64,000 nucleotides of DNA from contig NZ_JAMZDX010000002.1 of assembly GCF_024172095.1 (NCBI RefSeq), positions 868,001-932,000 on the forward strand, read 5' to 3'. The position numbers and the translations under genes are program-made. The notes beneath the pieces are model-generated. The model ran no database searches and was not told the origin of the DNA. It saw nothing but the letters and a program-made list of their open reading frames with translations. Positions 33,450-42,196 of the stretch are shown one piece after another; the stretch's first letter is position 1; each line of letters begins with the position of its first letter. Source of the DNA: Kitasatospora cinereorecta (lineage in GTDB: Bacteria; Actinomycetota; Actinomycetes; Streptomycetales; Streptomycetaceae).

Positions 33450-34850
33450 ATGGCGGACGAGCGGGTGCACGCGTTCGGCGACGATGCGCTGGGCGAGCAC
33501 GACGCGGTTGGCCTGGCGGCGCTGGTGAGGTCCGGGGAGGTCTCCGCCGAGGAACTGGCCCGGGCCGCCGCCGAACGGGCCCGGAAGGTCGACGCGGCCC
33601 TGGAACCGGTGGCCTTCGCCGCGTACGGGAAGCCGGTGGCGCGCGCCGAGCGCAGCGCCCCGCTGTACGGCGTACCCAGCTTCCTGAAGGACAACGTCGA
33701 CCTGCGCGGCATGCCCACCGGGCAGGGCAGCGCGGCGTTCCGGGCCCGGCCCGCGCGGCGGACGGCCGGCTTCGCCGTGCAGTTCCTCGGCACCGGGCTG
33801 AGCGTGCTCGGCAAGACCAGGCTGCCCGAGTTCGGCCTCAACGCCTCCACCGAGTACGCCGCCGCCGACCCGGTGCGCAACCCCTGGCGGACCACCCACT
33901 CGCCCGGCGCCTCCTCCGGCGGCTCGGCCGCGCTGGTGGCCGCGGGCGTCGTCCCGATCGCCCACGCCAACGACGGCGGCGGCTCCATCCGGATCCCCGC
34001 CGCCTGCTGCGGGCTGGTCGGCCTCAAGCCCACCCGAGGCCGGCTGGTGGCCAACGAGCAGGGCCGGCGCCTGCCCATCGACCTGGTCACCGACGGCGTG
34101 GTGACCCGCTCGGTCCGCGACACCGCCGCGTTCTTCGCCGCCGCCGAACGCCAGCACCGCAACCCCGTGCTGCCCGCCCTCGGCCTGGTCGAGGGCCCCG
34201 GGAAGGACCCGCTGCGGATCGGCCTGCTGATCGACTCGCCGACTGCCACCGCGGACGCCGACACCCGCCGCACGGTCGAGGCGACCGCCGCCCGGCTGGA
34301 GGCCATGGGCCACCGCGTCGAGCCGGTCGAGCTGCCCTTCGGCCGCCAGTTTCAGCAGGACTTCACCGCCTACTGGGGCTTCATCGCCTTCCTGATCGCC
34401 GCCACCGGCAAGCTGATGCACGACCCGGGCTTCCGGCCCGGCCGGCTGGACGGGCTCACCTCGGGCCTGCGGCGCGGCTTCCAGCGCGAGTTCACGCGGC
34501 TGCCCGGCGTGCTGCGCCGACTCCGGCAGATGGAGCAGCCCTACGAGGACCTGTTCCGCACCCACGACGCGATCCTCTCCCCGGTGCTGGCGCACGTCCC
34601 GCCGCCGCTCGGACACCTCAGCCCGAACGTGCCCTTCGACGAGCTGATCGAGCGTCTCCACCACTACGTCGCCTACACCCCGGTCAACAACGTGACCGGC
34701 GGCCCCGGCATCGCCCTGCCGACCGGTGCCACCGCCGAGGGACTGCCGGTCGGCGTCCACCTCTCGGCCGCCCGCGGCCAGGAGCGGATCCTGCTGGAGC
34801 TGGCGTACGCGCTGGAGGCCGACCGGCCCTGGCGGCGGATCCAGGACTGA
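33450..34850 (+). CDS. Amidase-signature family hydrolase
   Basis: This 466-aa protein starts at ATG 33450 (MADERVHAFGDDALG) behind GGGGGAG. The amidase-signature Ser-cisSer-Lys triad is complete: Lys in FLKDNVD (about 80), Ser in SPGASSGGSAA (about 155) and the nucleophile in GGGSIRIPAACCG (about 179). The family includes amidases, 6-aminohexanoate cyclic dimer hydrolases and GatA. No GatB or GatC genes are near, so this is a metabolic amidase of unknown substrate rather than a tRNA amidotransferase. Confidence 0.92.
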   Translation: MADERVHAFGDDALGEHDAVGLAALVRSGEVSAEELARAAAERARKVDAALEPVAFAAYGKPVARAERSAPLYGVPSFLKDNVDLRGMPTGQGSAAFRARPARRTAGFAVQFLGTGLSVLGKTRLPEFGLNASTEYAAADPVRNPWRTTHSPGASSGGSAALVAAGVVPIAHANDGGGSIRIPAACCGLVGLKPTRGRLVANEQGRRLPIDLVTDGVVTRSVRDTAAFFAAAERQHRNPVLPALGLVEGPGKDPLRIGLLIDSPTATADADTRRTVEATAARLEAMGHRVEPVELPFGRQFQQDFTAYWGFIAFLIAATGKLMHDPGFRPGRLDGLTSGLRRGFQREFTRLPGVLRRLRQMEQPYEDLFRTHDAILSPVLAHVPPPLGHLSPNVPFDELIERLHHYVAYTPVNNVTGGPGIALPTGATAEGLPVGVHLSAARGQERILLELAYALEADRPWRRIQD

Positions 34851-34973
34851 CCCGCGCCCGGCCCGGCCCGGCTTGACCCGGCCCGGCGTGGCCCGCGGCG
34901 GTGGGGCCGACATGTCCGGATGTGACAGAACGGGGTCGTTGCGGACGTCCGCGGCAGCCGGGACGATTTCGGT

Positions 34974-35975
34974 GTGCCCGGAACCCGCAGAGTCGTCATC
35001 GCCGCCTTCCCCGGAGTCGAGTTGCTGGAAGTGACCGGCCCGGCCGAGGTGTTCTCGGTCGCGTCCCGGCTGGCGGCCGCCGCCGGGGCGGCCGGCTACC
35101 GGGTGGAGGTCGCCGCGCCGCAGGCGGGTGAGCTGACGACCGCGGCGGGGATCCGGCTGGTCGCCGACCGGGAGCTCGCCGGGGTGCGCCCCGGGACGGA
35201 CACCCTGCTGGTGGCCGGGGCGATCGCGCCGGGCGCGGACGGCCGCTTCGAGGCGGTGGTCCCCCCGGCCGTGGTGGCGTGGCTGGGCGGGGCCGCCGCC
35301 GATGCGCGGAGGGTCGGCGGGGTGTGCGCCGGCGTCCACCTGCTGGCCGCGGCCGGGCTGTTGGACGGCCTGCCCGCCACCACGCACTGGCTGACCGCGG
35401 ACCGGCTCGCCGCCGACCACCCCGGGGTGGCGGTCGACCCCGAGCCGATCTTCATCCGGGCCGGCCGGATCTGGACCTGCGCCGGGGTGACCGCGGCCAT
35501 GGACCTGGCGCTCGCCATGGTCGCCGAGGACCTCGGTCCCGAGCTGGCCCTGGCGGCCGCCCGGGCGATGGTGATGTACGTCAAACGCCCGGGCGGGCAG
35601 AGCCAGTTCAGCGTGCCGCTGTCGGTGCAGACGGTCTCCGACGACCGGATCGACCGGCTGCGGCGGTGGATCGACGAGCACCCCGCCGCCGAACTGTCGG
35701 TGGAGGAGATGGCCGCCCGGGTCCACCTGAGCGCCCGCCACTTCGGCCGGGTCTTCCGGCAGCGGACCGGGCGCACCCCGGCCGCGTACCAGGAGGAGGT
35801 GCGGGTGGAGCTGGCCCGGCGCCTGCTGGAGGAGACCGGCGACGGCCTGCCGGAGATCGCCCTGGCCAGCGGGCTCGGCTCGGTCGAGACCCTGCACCGC
35901 GCCTTCCGCCGCCGCCTGGGCGCCACCCCGGCCGAGTACCGGCGCCGCTTCCGGCCGCACCCGGCCACCGTCTGA
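34974..35975 (+). CDS. GlxA/FtrA-type transcriptional regulator (DJ-1/PfpI + AraC)
   Basis: The GTG at 34974 (VPGTRRVVIAAFPG) starts a 333-aa protein. Residues 5-195 form a DJ-1/PfpI-like domain (VELLEVTGPAEVFSVA, GGVCAGVHLLAAAGLLDG, TTHWLTADRL, CAGVTAAMDLAL), with Cys in the nucleophile-elbow position (VCAG). Residues 215-330 hold two AraC helix-turn-helix motifs (LSVEEMAARVHLSARHFGRV and LPEIALASGLGSVETLHRAF). Such regulators sense amines or other small metabolites. It could control the metallo-beta-lactamase-fold gene 85 bases downstream or the amidase 123 bases upstream, all on the same strand. Confidence 0.92.
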   Translation: MPGTRRVVIAAFPGVELLEVTGPAEVFSVASRLAAAAGAAGYRVEVAAPQAGELTTAAGIRLVADRELAGVRPGTDTLLVAGAIAPGADGRFEAVVPPAVVAWLGGAAADARRVGGVCAGVHLLAAAGLLDGLPATTHWLTADRLAADHPGVAVDPEPIFIRAGRIWTCAGVTAAMDLALAMVAEDLGPELALAAARAMVMYVKRPGGQSQFSVPLSVQTVSDDRIDRLRRWIDEHPAAELSVEEMAARVHLSARHFGRVFRQRTGRTPAAYQEEVRVELARRLLEETGDGLPEIALASGLGSVETLHRAFRRRLGATPAEYRRRFRPHPATV

Positions 35976-36060
35976 CCCACGCTCTCGCCGCCGCCCTGCC
36001 GCCCCGCGCGCCAGGGCCGACCGGCCTGCCCCGAACCGTCCCGAGAAGGAGCTCACCGCC

Positions 36061-36804
36061 ATGTCCGTGACCAAGGTCGTCGCCATCCCCGTCCTGGGCC
36101 GGCACACCGTCAACGCCCATCTGCTGCTGGGCCGCCACCCCGTCCTGGTCGACGCCGGCATACCCGGAACGGGCCGGCTGATCCACGACCGGATCGCCGC
36201 CCACGGCGTGGACCCGCAGGACCTGCGCCTGATCGTGGTCACCCACGGCCACCTCGACCACTTCGGCTCCGCCGCCGAACTGCGCCGCCTCACCGGCGCC
36301 CCGATCGCCGGGCACGCCGCCGACCTCGGCCCCTACCGCACCGGCCGGGTCCGCGAACCGTACCTGCCGACCGGCCCGATGGGACGGCTGATGGCCCGCA
36401 ACCCCAAGCTGCACGTGCGCGCCGAGCCGTTCGAGCCGGACCTGCTGGTGCACGGCGAGACCTCGCTGGCCGACCACGGCGTGGACGGCCGGATCGTGCC
36501 CACCCCCGGCCACACCGCCGGCTCCGTCTCGGTGCTCACCGACGACGGCGAGCTGGTGGCCGGCGACCTGCTCGCCAACTCCTTCATGGGCCTGATCGAG
36601 GGCCGGCCCGCCAACCCGCCCTTCCACGACGACCCGCTCGGCAACCTGGCGAGCCTGCGGGCCATGCTCGCCCTCGGTCCGACCCGCCTGCACGTCGGGC
36701 ACGGCACTCCGCTCGACCCCGCACGGGCGGCCCGCTGGGCCGAGCGCGAGCAGCGCAGGCTGGAGCGGCTCGCCGCGCGCGGCCGGCTCCGCACCCGGGG
36801 CTGA
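36061..36804 (+). CDS. Metallo-beta-lactamase-fold hydrolase
   Basis: This 247-aa protein starts at ATG 36061 behind AAGGAG. The zinc motif is VTHGHLDHFG (about 60-69), with later ligands His in VPTPGHTAGS (about 147), Asp in VAGDLLAN (about 165) and His in LHVGHGTPL. This gives a two-metal site of the glyoxalase II/ribonuclease Z superfamily type. There is no signal peptide, so it is cytoplasmic and probably a general hydrolase rather than an antibiotic-resistance enzyme. The substrate is unknown. It follows the GlxA-type regulator by 85 bases and may be under its control. Confidence 0.88.
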   Translation: MSVTKVVAIPVLGRHTVNAHLLLGRHPVLVDAGIPGTGRLIHDRIAAHGVDPQDLRLIVVTHGHLDHFGSAAELRRLTGAPIAGHAADLGPYRTGRVREPYLPTGPMGRLMARNPKLHVRAEPFEPDLLVHGETSLADHGVDGRIVPTPGHTAGSVSVLTDDGELVAGDLLANSFMGLIEGRPANPPFHDDPLGNLASLRAMLALGPTRLHVGHGTPLDPARAARWAEREQRRLERLAARGRLRTRG

Positions 36805-36886
36805 GCGGACGTCAGCCGGTGCGGACGGTCGCTCCGGCCGTAAGCGATCTGGTGCACGCCGGGGTCTCGGCGTACCGTCGGTCGCT

Positions 36887-38191
36887 GTGACCCTCGACCA
36901 GGCGCGGGTGAACCGCATCTTCCTGCCCGGCACCTACGCCGACGGCGTCCCGTACGAGCTGCTGCGCGAGCTGCGGGCCGAGGCGCCGGTCCGGTGGGTG
37001 GAGGAACCGCCGGTCGGCAACTGGCCCGCCGGGCCCGGGTACTGGGCGGTGCTGCGGCACGCGGACGTCAAGTACGTGCTGCGCACCCCGGACGTCTTCT
37101 CCTCGCACCTGGGCGCCACCCAGATCCGCGACCCCGACACCGCCGCCGACCTCGACTTCGCCCGCACGATGATGCTCAACCAGGACCCGCCCGACCACTC
37201 CCGGCTGCGCCGGATCGTCGCCGGCGCCTTCACACCCCGGGCGCTCGGCGAGCTGAGCGCGGCGATCGAGGACCACGCCCGGACCCTGGTGGCGGACGCA
37301 CGCAAGGACGGCGCCGCCGACTTCGTGCAGCTCGCGGCCGACCTGCCGGTACGCACCCTCGCCTGGATCATGGGTGTGCCGGAGCAGGACCGGCAGCTGC
37401 TGGTCGACTGGGCGAACCGGGTGATCGGCTACCAGGACGCCGACTACGCCCACGCCCGCTCCGCCGACCCGGCGCACCTCACCGACATCGGCCGGGCCGC
37501 CGTCGCGCACCGGCCGACGACCATGACCACCCCCGACGGCCGTCCGGTCAACCCGCGCTCCCGGGCCGCCCTCGCCGACATGTTCGCCTACGCCCACGCG
37601 CTGGCCGAGGCCCCGCGGCCGGGCAGCGTGCTGGCCCGGATGCGCGACGGCGGGCTGAGCACGGAGGAGTTCGAGACCACCTTCTTCCTGTTCGCGGTGG
37701 CCGGCAACGAGACCGTCCGCAACGCCCTGCCCGGCGGCCTGTACACCCTGCTCGGCCACCCCGAGCAGTACCGGTTGCTGTGCGAGCGGCCCGAACTGAC
37801 CGCCTCGGCGGTCGAGGAGATGCTCCGGTACTGGCCGCCGGTCGTGGACTTCCGGCGCACCGCCGCCCGCGACACCGAACTCGGCGGGACGGCGATCCGG
37901 CGCGGCGACAAGGTGGTCGTCTACCACGCCTCCGCCAACCGCGACGAGACCGTCTTCGCCGACCCCGACGCCTTCGACATCGCCCGGACCCCGAACGACC
38001 ACGTCAGCTTCGGCTACGGCCCGCACTTCTGCCTCGGCGCCCAGCTGGCCCGGGTCCAGATGCGGGCGCTGCTGCGACGGGTGGTCACCGAGCTGCCCGA
38101 GCTCCGGCTCGACGGCGCACCGGTCCGGCTGGTCTCCAACTTCCAGAACGGTCTCAAGCACCTGCCGATCCGGTGGTCGCGGGGGGTCTGA
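36887..38191 (+). CDS. Cytochrome P450
   Basis: The GTG at 36887 (VTLDQARVNRIFLPG) gives a 434-aa bacterial soluble P450. The I-helix oxygen-activating stretch is FAVAGNETVRN, with Glu-Thr intact. The ExxR motif is EEMLRYW, and the heme loop is FGYGPHFCLGAQLAR with the thiolate Cys at 382. MLNQDPPDHSRLRR is the typical C-helix. Overall style resembles the CYP124/125/142 sterol and lipid oxidases and related streptomycete enzymes, though substrate cannot be read. No ferredoxin or reductase gene is adjacent. It may be transcribed with the metallo-beta-lactamase gene 82 bases upstream. Confidence 0.95.
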   Translation: MTLDQARVNRIFLPGTYADGVPYELLRELRAEAPVRWVEEPPVGNWPAGPGYWAVLRHADVKYVLRTPDVFSSHLGATQIRDPDTAADLDFARTMMLNQDPPDHSRLRRIVAGAFTPRALGELSAAIEDHARTLVADARKDGAADFVQLAADLPVRTLAWIMGVPEQDRQLLVDWANRVIGYQDADYAHARSADPAHLTDIGRAAVAHRPTTMTTPDGRPVNPRSRAALADMFAYAHALAEAPRPGSVLARMRDGGLSTEEFETTFFLFAVAGNETVRNALPGGLYTLLGHPEQYRLLCERPELTASAVEEMLRYWPPVVDFRRTAARDTELGGTAIRRGDKVVVYHASANRDETVFADPDAFDIARTPNDHVSFGYGPHFCLGAQLARVQMRALLRRVVTELPELRLDGAPVRLVSNFQNGLKHLPIRWSRGV

Positions 38192-38208
38192 CCCAGGCCG
38201 CCGAGGAC

Positions 38209-38254
38209 GGTCGGGAGCGGCCGGGAGCAGCCGGGAACGGCCGGGACGAGCCGG
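38209..38254. repeat. 10-bp tandem repeat after the P450 gene
   Basis: About four and a half units of a CCGGGAGCGG-like 10-mer (TCGGGAGCGG, CCGGGAGCAG, CCGGGAACGG, CCGGGACGAG, CCGG) follow the P450 stop by 17 bases. The 10-base period is close to one helical turn. It has no coding role and lies in a 182-base gap upstream of the next gene. Confidence 0.7.
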
Positions 38255-38373
38255 TTCGGTTCCGCTGACGCGCAGGCGCACAATGGAGGGGCACGGCAGG
38301 CGGAGGGACCGGTACCGGCGGTGACCGAAGGGTCACCGAGGGCATCCGGTCGAGCGGCCAGCGGGAGGAATTC

Positions 38374-38895
38374 ATGGCGACAGCTCCCGGCCCGTCACGG
38401 AGCACCCGATGGACCGTCTCCCGGCTTGCCCGCGCCGTCCACCGGGCCGGTGCGCCGCAGCCCTCGCCCGCCCCCGACCGGACGGCCCAGCTGACCGCCC
38501 TCGCGGTGGTGCTGGCGGACGCCTCCGCCGAGCAGCCGCTGGCGGACTGGGCGGTCGCCGCCTGCGGGGAGGCCGGACCGGTCGCGGCCACGGTCGCGCA
38601 GACCGCCGGACGGCAGGCCGCGCGGTACTCGCAGCTGGCCGGCCGACTGCGGGCGTTGCCCGCCGACGGCGAGGTCGCTGCGCTGAGGGAGCGGGCGCTG
38701 CGGCTGGTCGCGTACCACCAGTGGATGCTGCGCCAGTGCGCCAACCTGGCGTTCACCACGCACCCGGACGAGCGGACCGAGGAGGCCCGCCGACGGATCA
38801 ACGGCCTCGGTGCGCCGGGGAACCGGCTGCGCGAGCTGCACGAGCAGGTGCGGGCCGAGGCCGCCCGGGCCCTCGAGGAGACGGCCCGGTTCTGA
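38374..38895 (+). CDS. Hypothetical helical protein
   Basis: The ATG at 38374 (MATAPGPSRSTRWT) follows an excellent GGGAGGA ribosome site. The 173-aa protein is rich in Ala, Arg and Glu and predicted by eye to be almost all helical, with no membrane segment or signal peptide. Recognisable stretches are TAQLTALAVVLADASAEQ, RLVAYHQWMLRQCANLAF and a final amphipathic helix ELHEQVRAEAARALEETARF. I do not recognise a family. It is flanked by the P450 gene upstream and a strong hairpin downstream, and seems monocistronic. Confidence 0.65.
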   Translation: MATAPGPSRSTRWTVSRLARAVHRAGAPQPSPAPDRTAQLTALAVVLADASAEQPLADWAVAACGEAGPVAATVAQTAGRQAARYSQLAGRLRALPADGEVAALRERALRLVAYHQWMLRQCANLAFTTHPDERTEEARRRINGLGAPGNRLRELHEQVRAEAARALEETARF

Positions 38896-38936
38896 AAGCC
38901 CGGTACGGTCCGCGTACCCGCCCGTGCACCGAAATG

Positions 38937-38979
38937 CCTCGGGCGCCGTCCGGCCGGAGGTGGCCGAAGGCGCCCGAGG
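38937..38979. terminator. Bidirectional hairpin before pntB
   Basis: CCTCGGGCGCC (38937-38947) and GGCGCCCGAGG (38969-38979) form a perfect 11-bp stem between the stop of the helical protein (38895) and the stop of pntB (38998). The genes converge, so it probably ends both transcripts. Confidence 0.85.
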
Positions 38980-38997
38980 GACGTGAACCGCTGCCTG

Positions 38998-40464
38998 CTA
39001 CCGGCCGGCCGTGGTGGCCTGGCGGGCGGCGGGCGCCGGGGTGCGCGGCCCGTCGGCGTCGAGGGCGCGCAGGATGCCCTCCACGCTCTCCTTGGCGTCG
39101 CCGAACAGCATGCTGCTGTTCTCCCGGAAGAACAGCGGGTTCTGCACGCCCGCGTAGCCGGAGGCCATCGAGCGCTTGAACACGATGACCTGCTCGGCCT
39201 CCCAGACCCGCAGCACCGGCATGCCGGCGATCGGGCTGGCCGGGTCCTCGGCCGCGGCCGGGTTGACCGTGTCGTTGGCGCCGATCACCAGGACGACCGA
39301 GGTGCCGGCCAGGTCGTCGTTGATCTCGTCCATCTCCAGCACGATGTCGTACGGCACCTTGGCCTCGGCCAGCAGGACGTTCATGTGACCGGGCAGCCGG
39401 CCGGCGACCGGGTGGACGCCGAAGCGGACCTCGACGCCGCGCTCGCGCAGCCGGCGGGTGAGCTCGGCGACCGGGTGCTGGGCCTGGGCCACCGCCATGC
39501 CGTAGCCGGGGGTGATGACCACGGACCGGGCCTCGGTGAGTAGCTGGGCGGCCTCCTGGGCACGGATCTCGCGGTGCTCGCCCTCCTCCTCGGCGGCGCC
39601 GGACGGGGCCTCGATGCCGAAGCCGCCGGCGATGACGGAGAGGAAGGACCGGTTCATCGCCTTGCACATGATGTACGACAGGTAGGCACCGGAGGAGCCG
39701 ACCAGCGCACCGGTGACGATGAGCAGGTTGTTGTTCAGCAGGAAGCCGGCGGCCGCGGCGGCCCAGCCGGAGTAGCTGTTCAGCATCGACACCACCACCG
39801 GCATGTCGCCGCCGCCGATCGAGGCGACCAGGTGCCAGCCGAGCGCCAGGGCGAGCACGGTGACCGCGATCATCAGGCCGAGGTTCGGGCTGACGGTGAA
39901 CCACACGGTCAGGGCGGCGAAGGCGAGCAGCGCGCCGACGTTGAGCGCGTTCTTGCCGGGCAGCACCAGCGGGCGCGAGGCGATCCGGGCGGACAGCTTG
40001 AGGAACGCCACGATGGAACCGGTGAAGGTGACCGCGCCGATGAAGATGCCGATGAAGACCTCGGCGTGGTGGATGCGCACCAGTTCGGCGGCGATGTGGG
40101 CCGGGCCGGAGCCGTGCGCCTCGACCTCGAGGTAGCTGTTCCAGCCGATCAGCACCGCGGCGAGGCCGACGAAGCTGTGCAGCACGGCGATCAGCTCGGG
40201 CATCTGGGTCATCTCGACCCGCCGGGCCCGCCACAGGCCGATCGCGCCGCCGCCCGCCATCGCGAGGACGATCAGGGCGACCGCGCCGGCGCTGATGCTC
40301 CGGGACGCCACCACGATGGTGGCGACCAGGGCGAGGGCCATGCCGGCGATGCCGTAGACGACGCCGGCGCGGGAGGTCCGGTGCTGGGAGAGACCGGCCA
40401 GACTGAGGATGAACAGCAGCGCGGCGACCAGGTCCGCGGCATGGGCTGCCGTTGTGGAAGTCAT
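38998..40464 (-). CDS. pntB: NAD(P) transhydrogenase subunit beta
   Basis: This 488-aa protein is the beta subunit of the proton-translocating transhydrogenase, which uses the proton gradient to make NADPH from NADH. The N-terminal 260 residues carry about eight to nine membrane helices, with conserved stretches [54 protein letters not shown] and [18 protein letters not shown]. The C-terminal NADP-binding domain (about 305-470) has [48 protein letters not shown] and [16 protein letters not shown]. Its start lies six bases after the pntA stop, so the two form an operon. Confidence 0.97.
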   Translation of the reverse strand: MTSTTAAHAADLVAALLFILSLAGLSQHRTSRAGVVYGIAGMALALVATIVVASRSISAGAVALIVLAMAGGGAIGLWRARRVEMTQMPELIAVLHSFVGLAAVLIGWNSYLEVEAHGSGPAHIAAELVRIHHAEVFIGIFIGAVTFTGSIVAFLKLSARIASRPLVLPGKNALNVGALLAFAALTVWFTVSPNLGLMIAVTVLALALGWHLVASIGGGDMPVVVSMLNSYSGWAAAAAGFLLNNNLLIVTGALVGSSGAYLSYIMCKAMNRSFLSVIAGGFGIEAPSGAAEEEGEHREIRAQEAAQLLTEARSVVITPGYGMAVAQAQHPVAELTRRLRERGVEVRFGVHPVAGRLPGHMNVLLAEAKVPYDIVLEMDEINDDLAGTSVVLVIGANDTVNPAAAEDPASPIAGMPVLRVWEAEQVIVFKRSMASGYAGVQNPLFFRENSSMLFGDAKESVEGILRALDADGPRTPAPAARQATTAGR

Positions 40465-40470
40465 CGGGGC

Positions 40471-42027
40471 TCAGCCTTTCGAGAACATGTTCAGCATGCG
40501 GCGGGTGACGGCGAAACCTCCGAAGATGTTGACGCTCGTCAGCAGGATCGCCACCGCGGACAGCACGGTGACCAGCACGCTCTCGTGCCCGATCTGCAGC
40601 AGCGAGCCGATCACCACGATCCCGGAGATCGCGTTGGTGACCGACATCAGCGGGGTGTGCAGGGCGTGGTGCACCTTGCCGATGACGTAGTAGCCGATCA
40701 CCACGGCCAGCGTGAAGACCGTGAAGTTCTCGGCCAGCTGCGCCGGGGCGAAGGCGACCAGCAGGAACATCGCCAGCAGGCCGGCGCCGATCAGGCCGGA
40801 CCGGGCCGCCGTGCTCAGGCCCGGCTTCGCCGGCGCGGGGGCGGCCGGGGCGACCGCGGGCTGCGCGGCGGGGGCGGCCGAGACGGCCACCGGCGGCGGG
40901 GGCCAGGTGGTCTCGCCGGAGCGGACCACGGTGACGGCCCGCTGGACCACGTCCTCGAAGTCGATGACCAGCCGGCCGTCCTTGCCGGGGGTCAGCAGCT
41001 TCACCAGGTTGGCCAGGTTGGTGCCGAACAGCTGCGAGGCCTGGGCCGGCAGCCGGGACGCCAGGTCGGTGTAGCCGATGATGGTGACGCCGTTCTCGGT
41101 CACCACCGTCCGGCCCGCCACGGTGCCCTCGACGTTGCCGCCCTGGGCGGCGGCCATGTCGACCACGACGCTGCCGGGCTTCATCGCCGCCACGTCCGCG
41201 GCGGTGAGCAGCCGCGGCGCCGGACGGCCGGGGATCAGCGCCGTGGTGACGACGATGTCCACGTCCTTCGCCTGCTCGTGGTAGAGCGCGGCGGCGGCCC
41301 GGTCGTAGTCGGCCGAGGTGGCCTTGGCGTAGCCGTCGGTGCTCGCCTCCTGGGCGACGTTGACCGGCAGGTACTCGCCGCCCAGCGACTTGACCTGGTC
41401 GGCGACCTCCGGACGGGGGTCGGTCGCCCGGACGATCGCGCCCAGGCTGGAGGCGGCGCCGATGGCGGCGAGGCCGGCCACACCGGCACCGGCCACCAGC
41501 ACCTTCGCCGGCGGGACCTTGCCGGCCGCCGTCACCTGGCCGGTGAAGAAGCGTCCGAACACGTGGGCCGCCTCGATCACCGCCCGGTAGCCGGCGATGT
41601 TGGCCATCGAGCTGAGCACGTCCATCGACTGCGCGCGGGAGATGCGCGGCACCGCGTCCAGCGCGAGCGCGGTCAGCGGACGCTCGGAGAGCGCCTCCAG
41701 CAGATCGGGCCGCTGCGCGGGGGAGAGCAGGCCGACCAGGGTCGCGCCGTCGGACAGCCGGGCGATCTCGCCGGTGGACGGGGCGTTGACCTTCAGTACG
41801 ACGTCGGCGGACCAGGCCTCGCCGATGGTGGCGCCGACCTCGGTGTAGGCCGCGTCGGTGAACCCGGACGCCGAGCCGGCCCCGGACTCGACGACGACCT
41901 CGTAGCCGAGGGCGAGCAGCCCACGCACCGTCGACGGGGTCGCCGCGACCCGGGTCTCCCCGGGGGCGGATTCGGTGACCACACCGAGGCGCTGCGGGGG
42001 GTGGTGCGTGGAGTCGTCTGCGGACAT
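40471..42027 (-). CDS. pntA: NAD(P) transhydrogenase subunit alpha (fused)
   Basis: This 518-aa protein is the full alpha subunit in one chain, unlike the split alpha1/alpha2 arrangement of many bacteria. Residues 10-385 bind NAD(H) (alanine dehydrogenase-like: [25 protein letters not shown]-like [52 protein letters not shown]). A Pro/Ala linker (about 390-415) leads to about four membrane helices (420-518: [35 protein letters not shown]). The upstream gap of 169 bases carries the promoter. With pntB six bases downstream it makes the complete enzyme. Confidence 0.97.
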   Translation of the reverse strand: MSADDSTHHPPQRLGVVTESAPGETRVAATPSTVRGLLALGYEVVVESGAGSASGFTDAAYTEVGATIGEAWSADVVLKVNAPSTGEIARLSDGATLVGLLSPAQRPDLLEALSERPLTALALDAVPRISRAQSMDVLSSMANIAGYRAVIEAAHVFGRFFTGQVTAAGKVPPAKVLVAGAGVAGLAAIGAASSLGAIVRATDPRPEVADQVKSLGGEYLPVNVAQEASTDGYAKATSADYDRAAAALYHEQAKDVDIVVTTALIPGRPAPRLLTAADVAAMKPGSVVVDMAAAQGGNVEGTVAGRTVVTENGVTIIGYTDLASRLPAQASQLFGTNLANLVKLLTPGKDGRLVIDFEDVVQRAVTVVRSGETTWPPPPVAVSAAPAAQPAVAPAAPAPAKPGLSTAARSGLIGAGLLAMFLLVAFAPAQLAENFTVFTLAVVIGYYVIGKVHHALHTPLMSVTNAISGIVVIGSLLQIGHESVLVTVLSAVAILLTSVNIFGGFAVTRRMLNMFSKG

Positions 42028-42196
42028 CTCTGGTGTCTTCTCTCGTCGGGGGAGCGATTGACGGGCGATCTGTCTACTGGGGGTCTCCCCCCTTGGACGC
42101 AGGAACCTACACGTCCGGGCCCGACTGGGGGACGGGGAAAAGCCGTGACATGTTTCACCAGTTCGCGTACTGGCGGTGACGGCGCCCGGGTGCCGT

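Noticed and set aside
33420..36293. A 957-codon minus-strand frame across the amidase and GlxA-type regulator genes
   Set aside because: It spans two real plus-strand genes and their intergenic gap without any recognisable domain.
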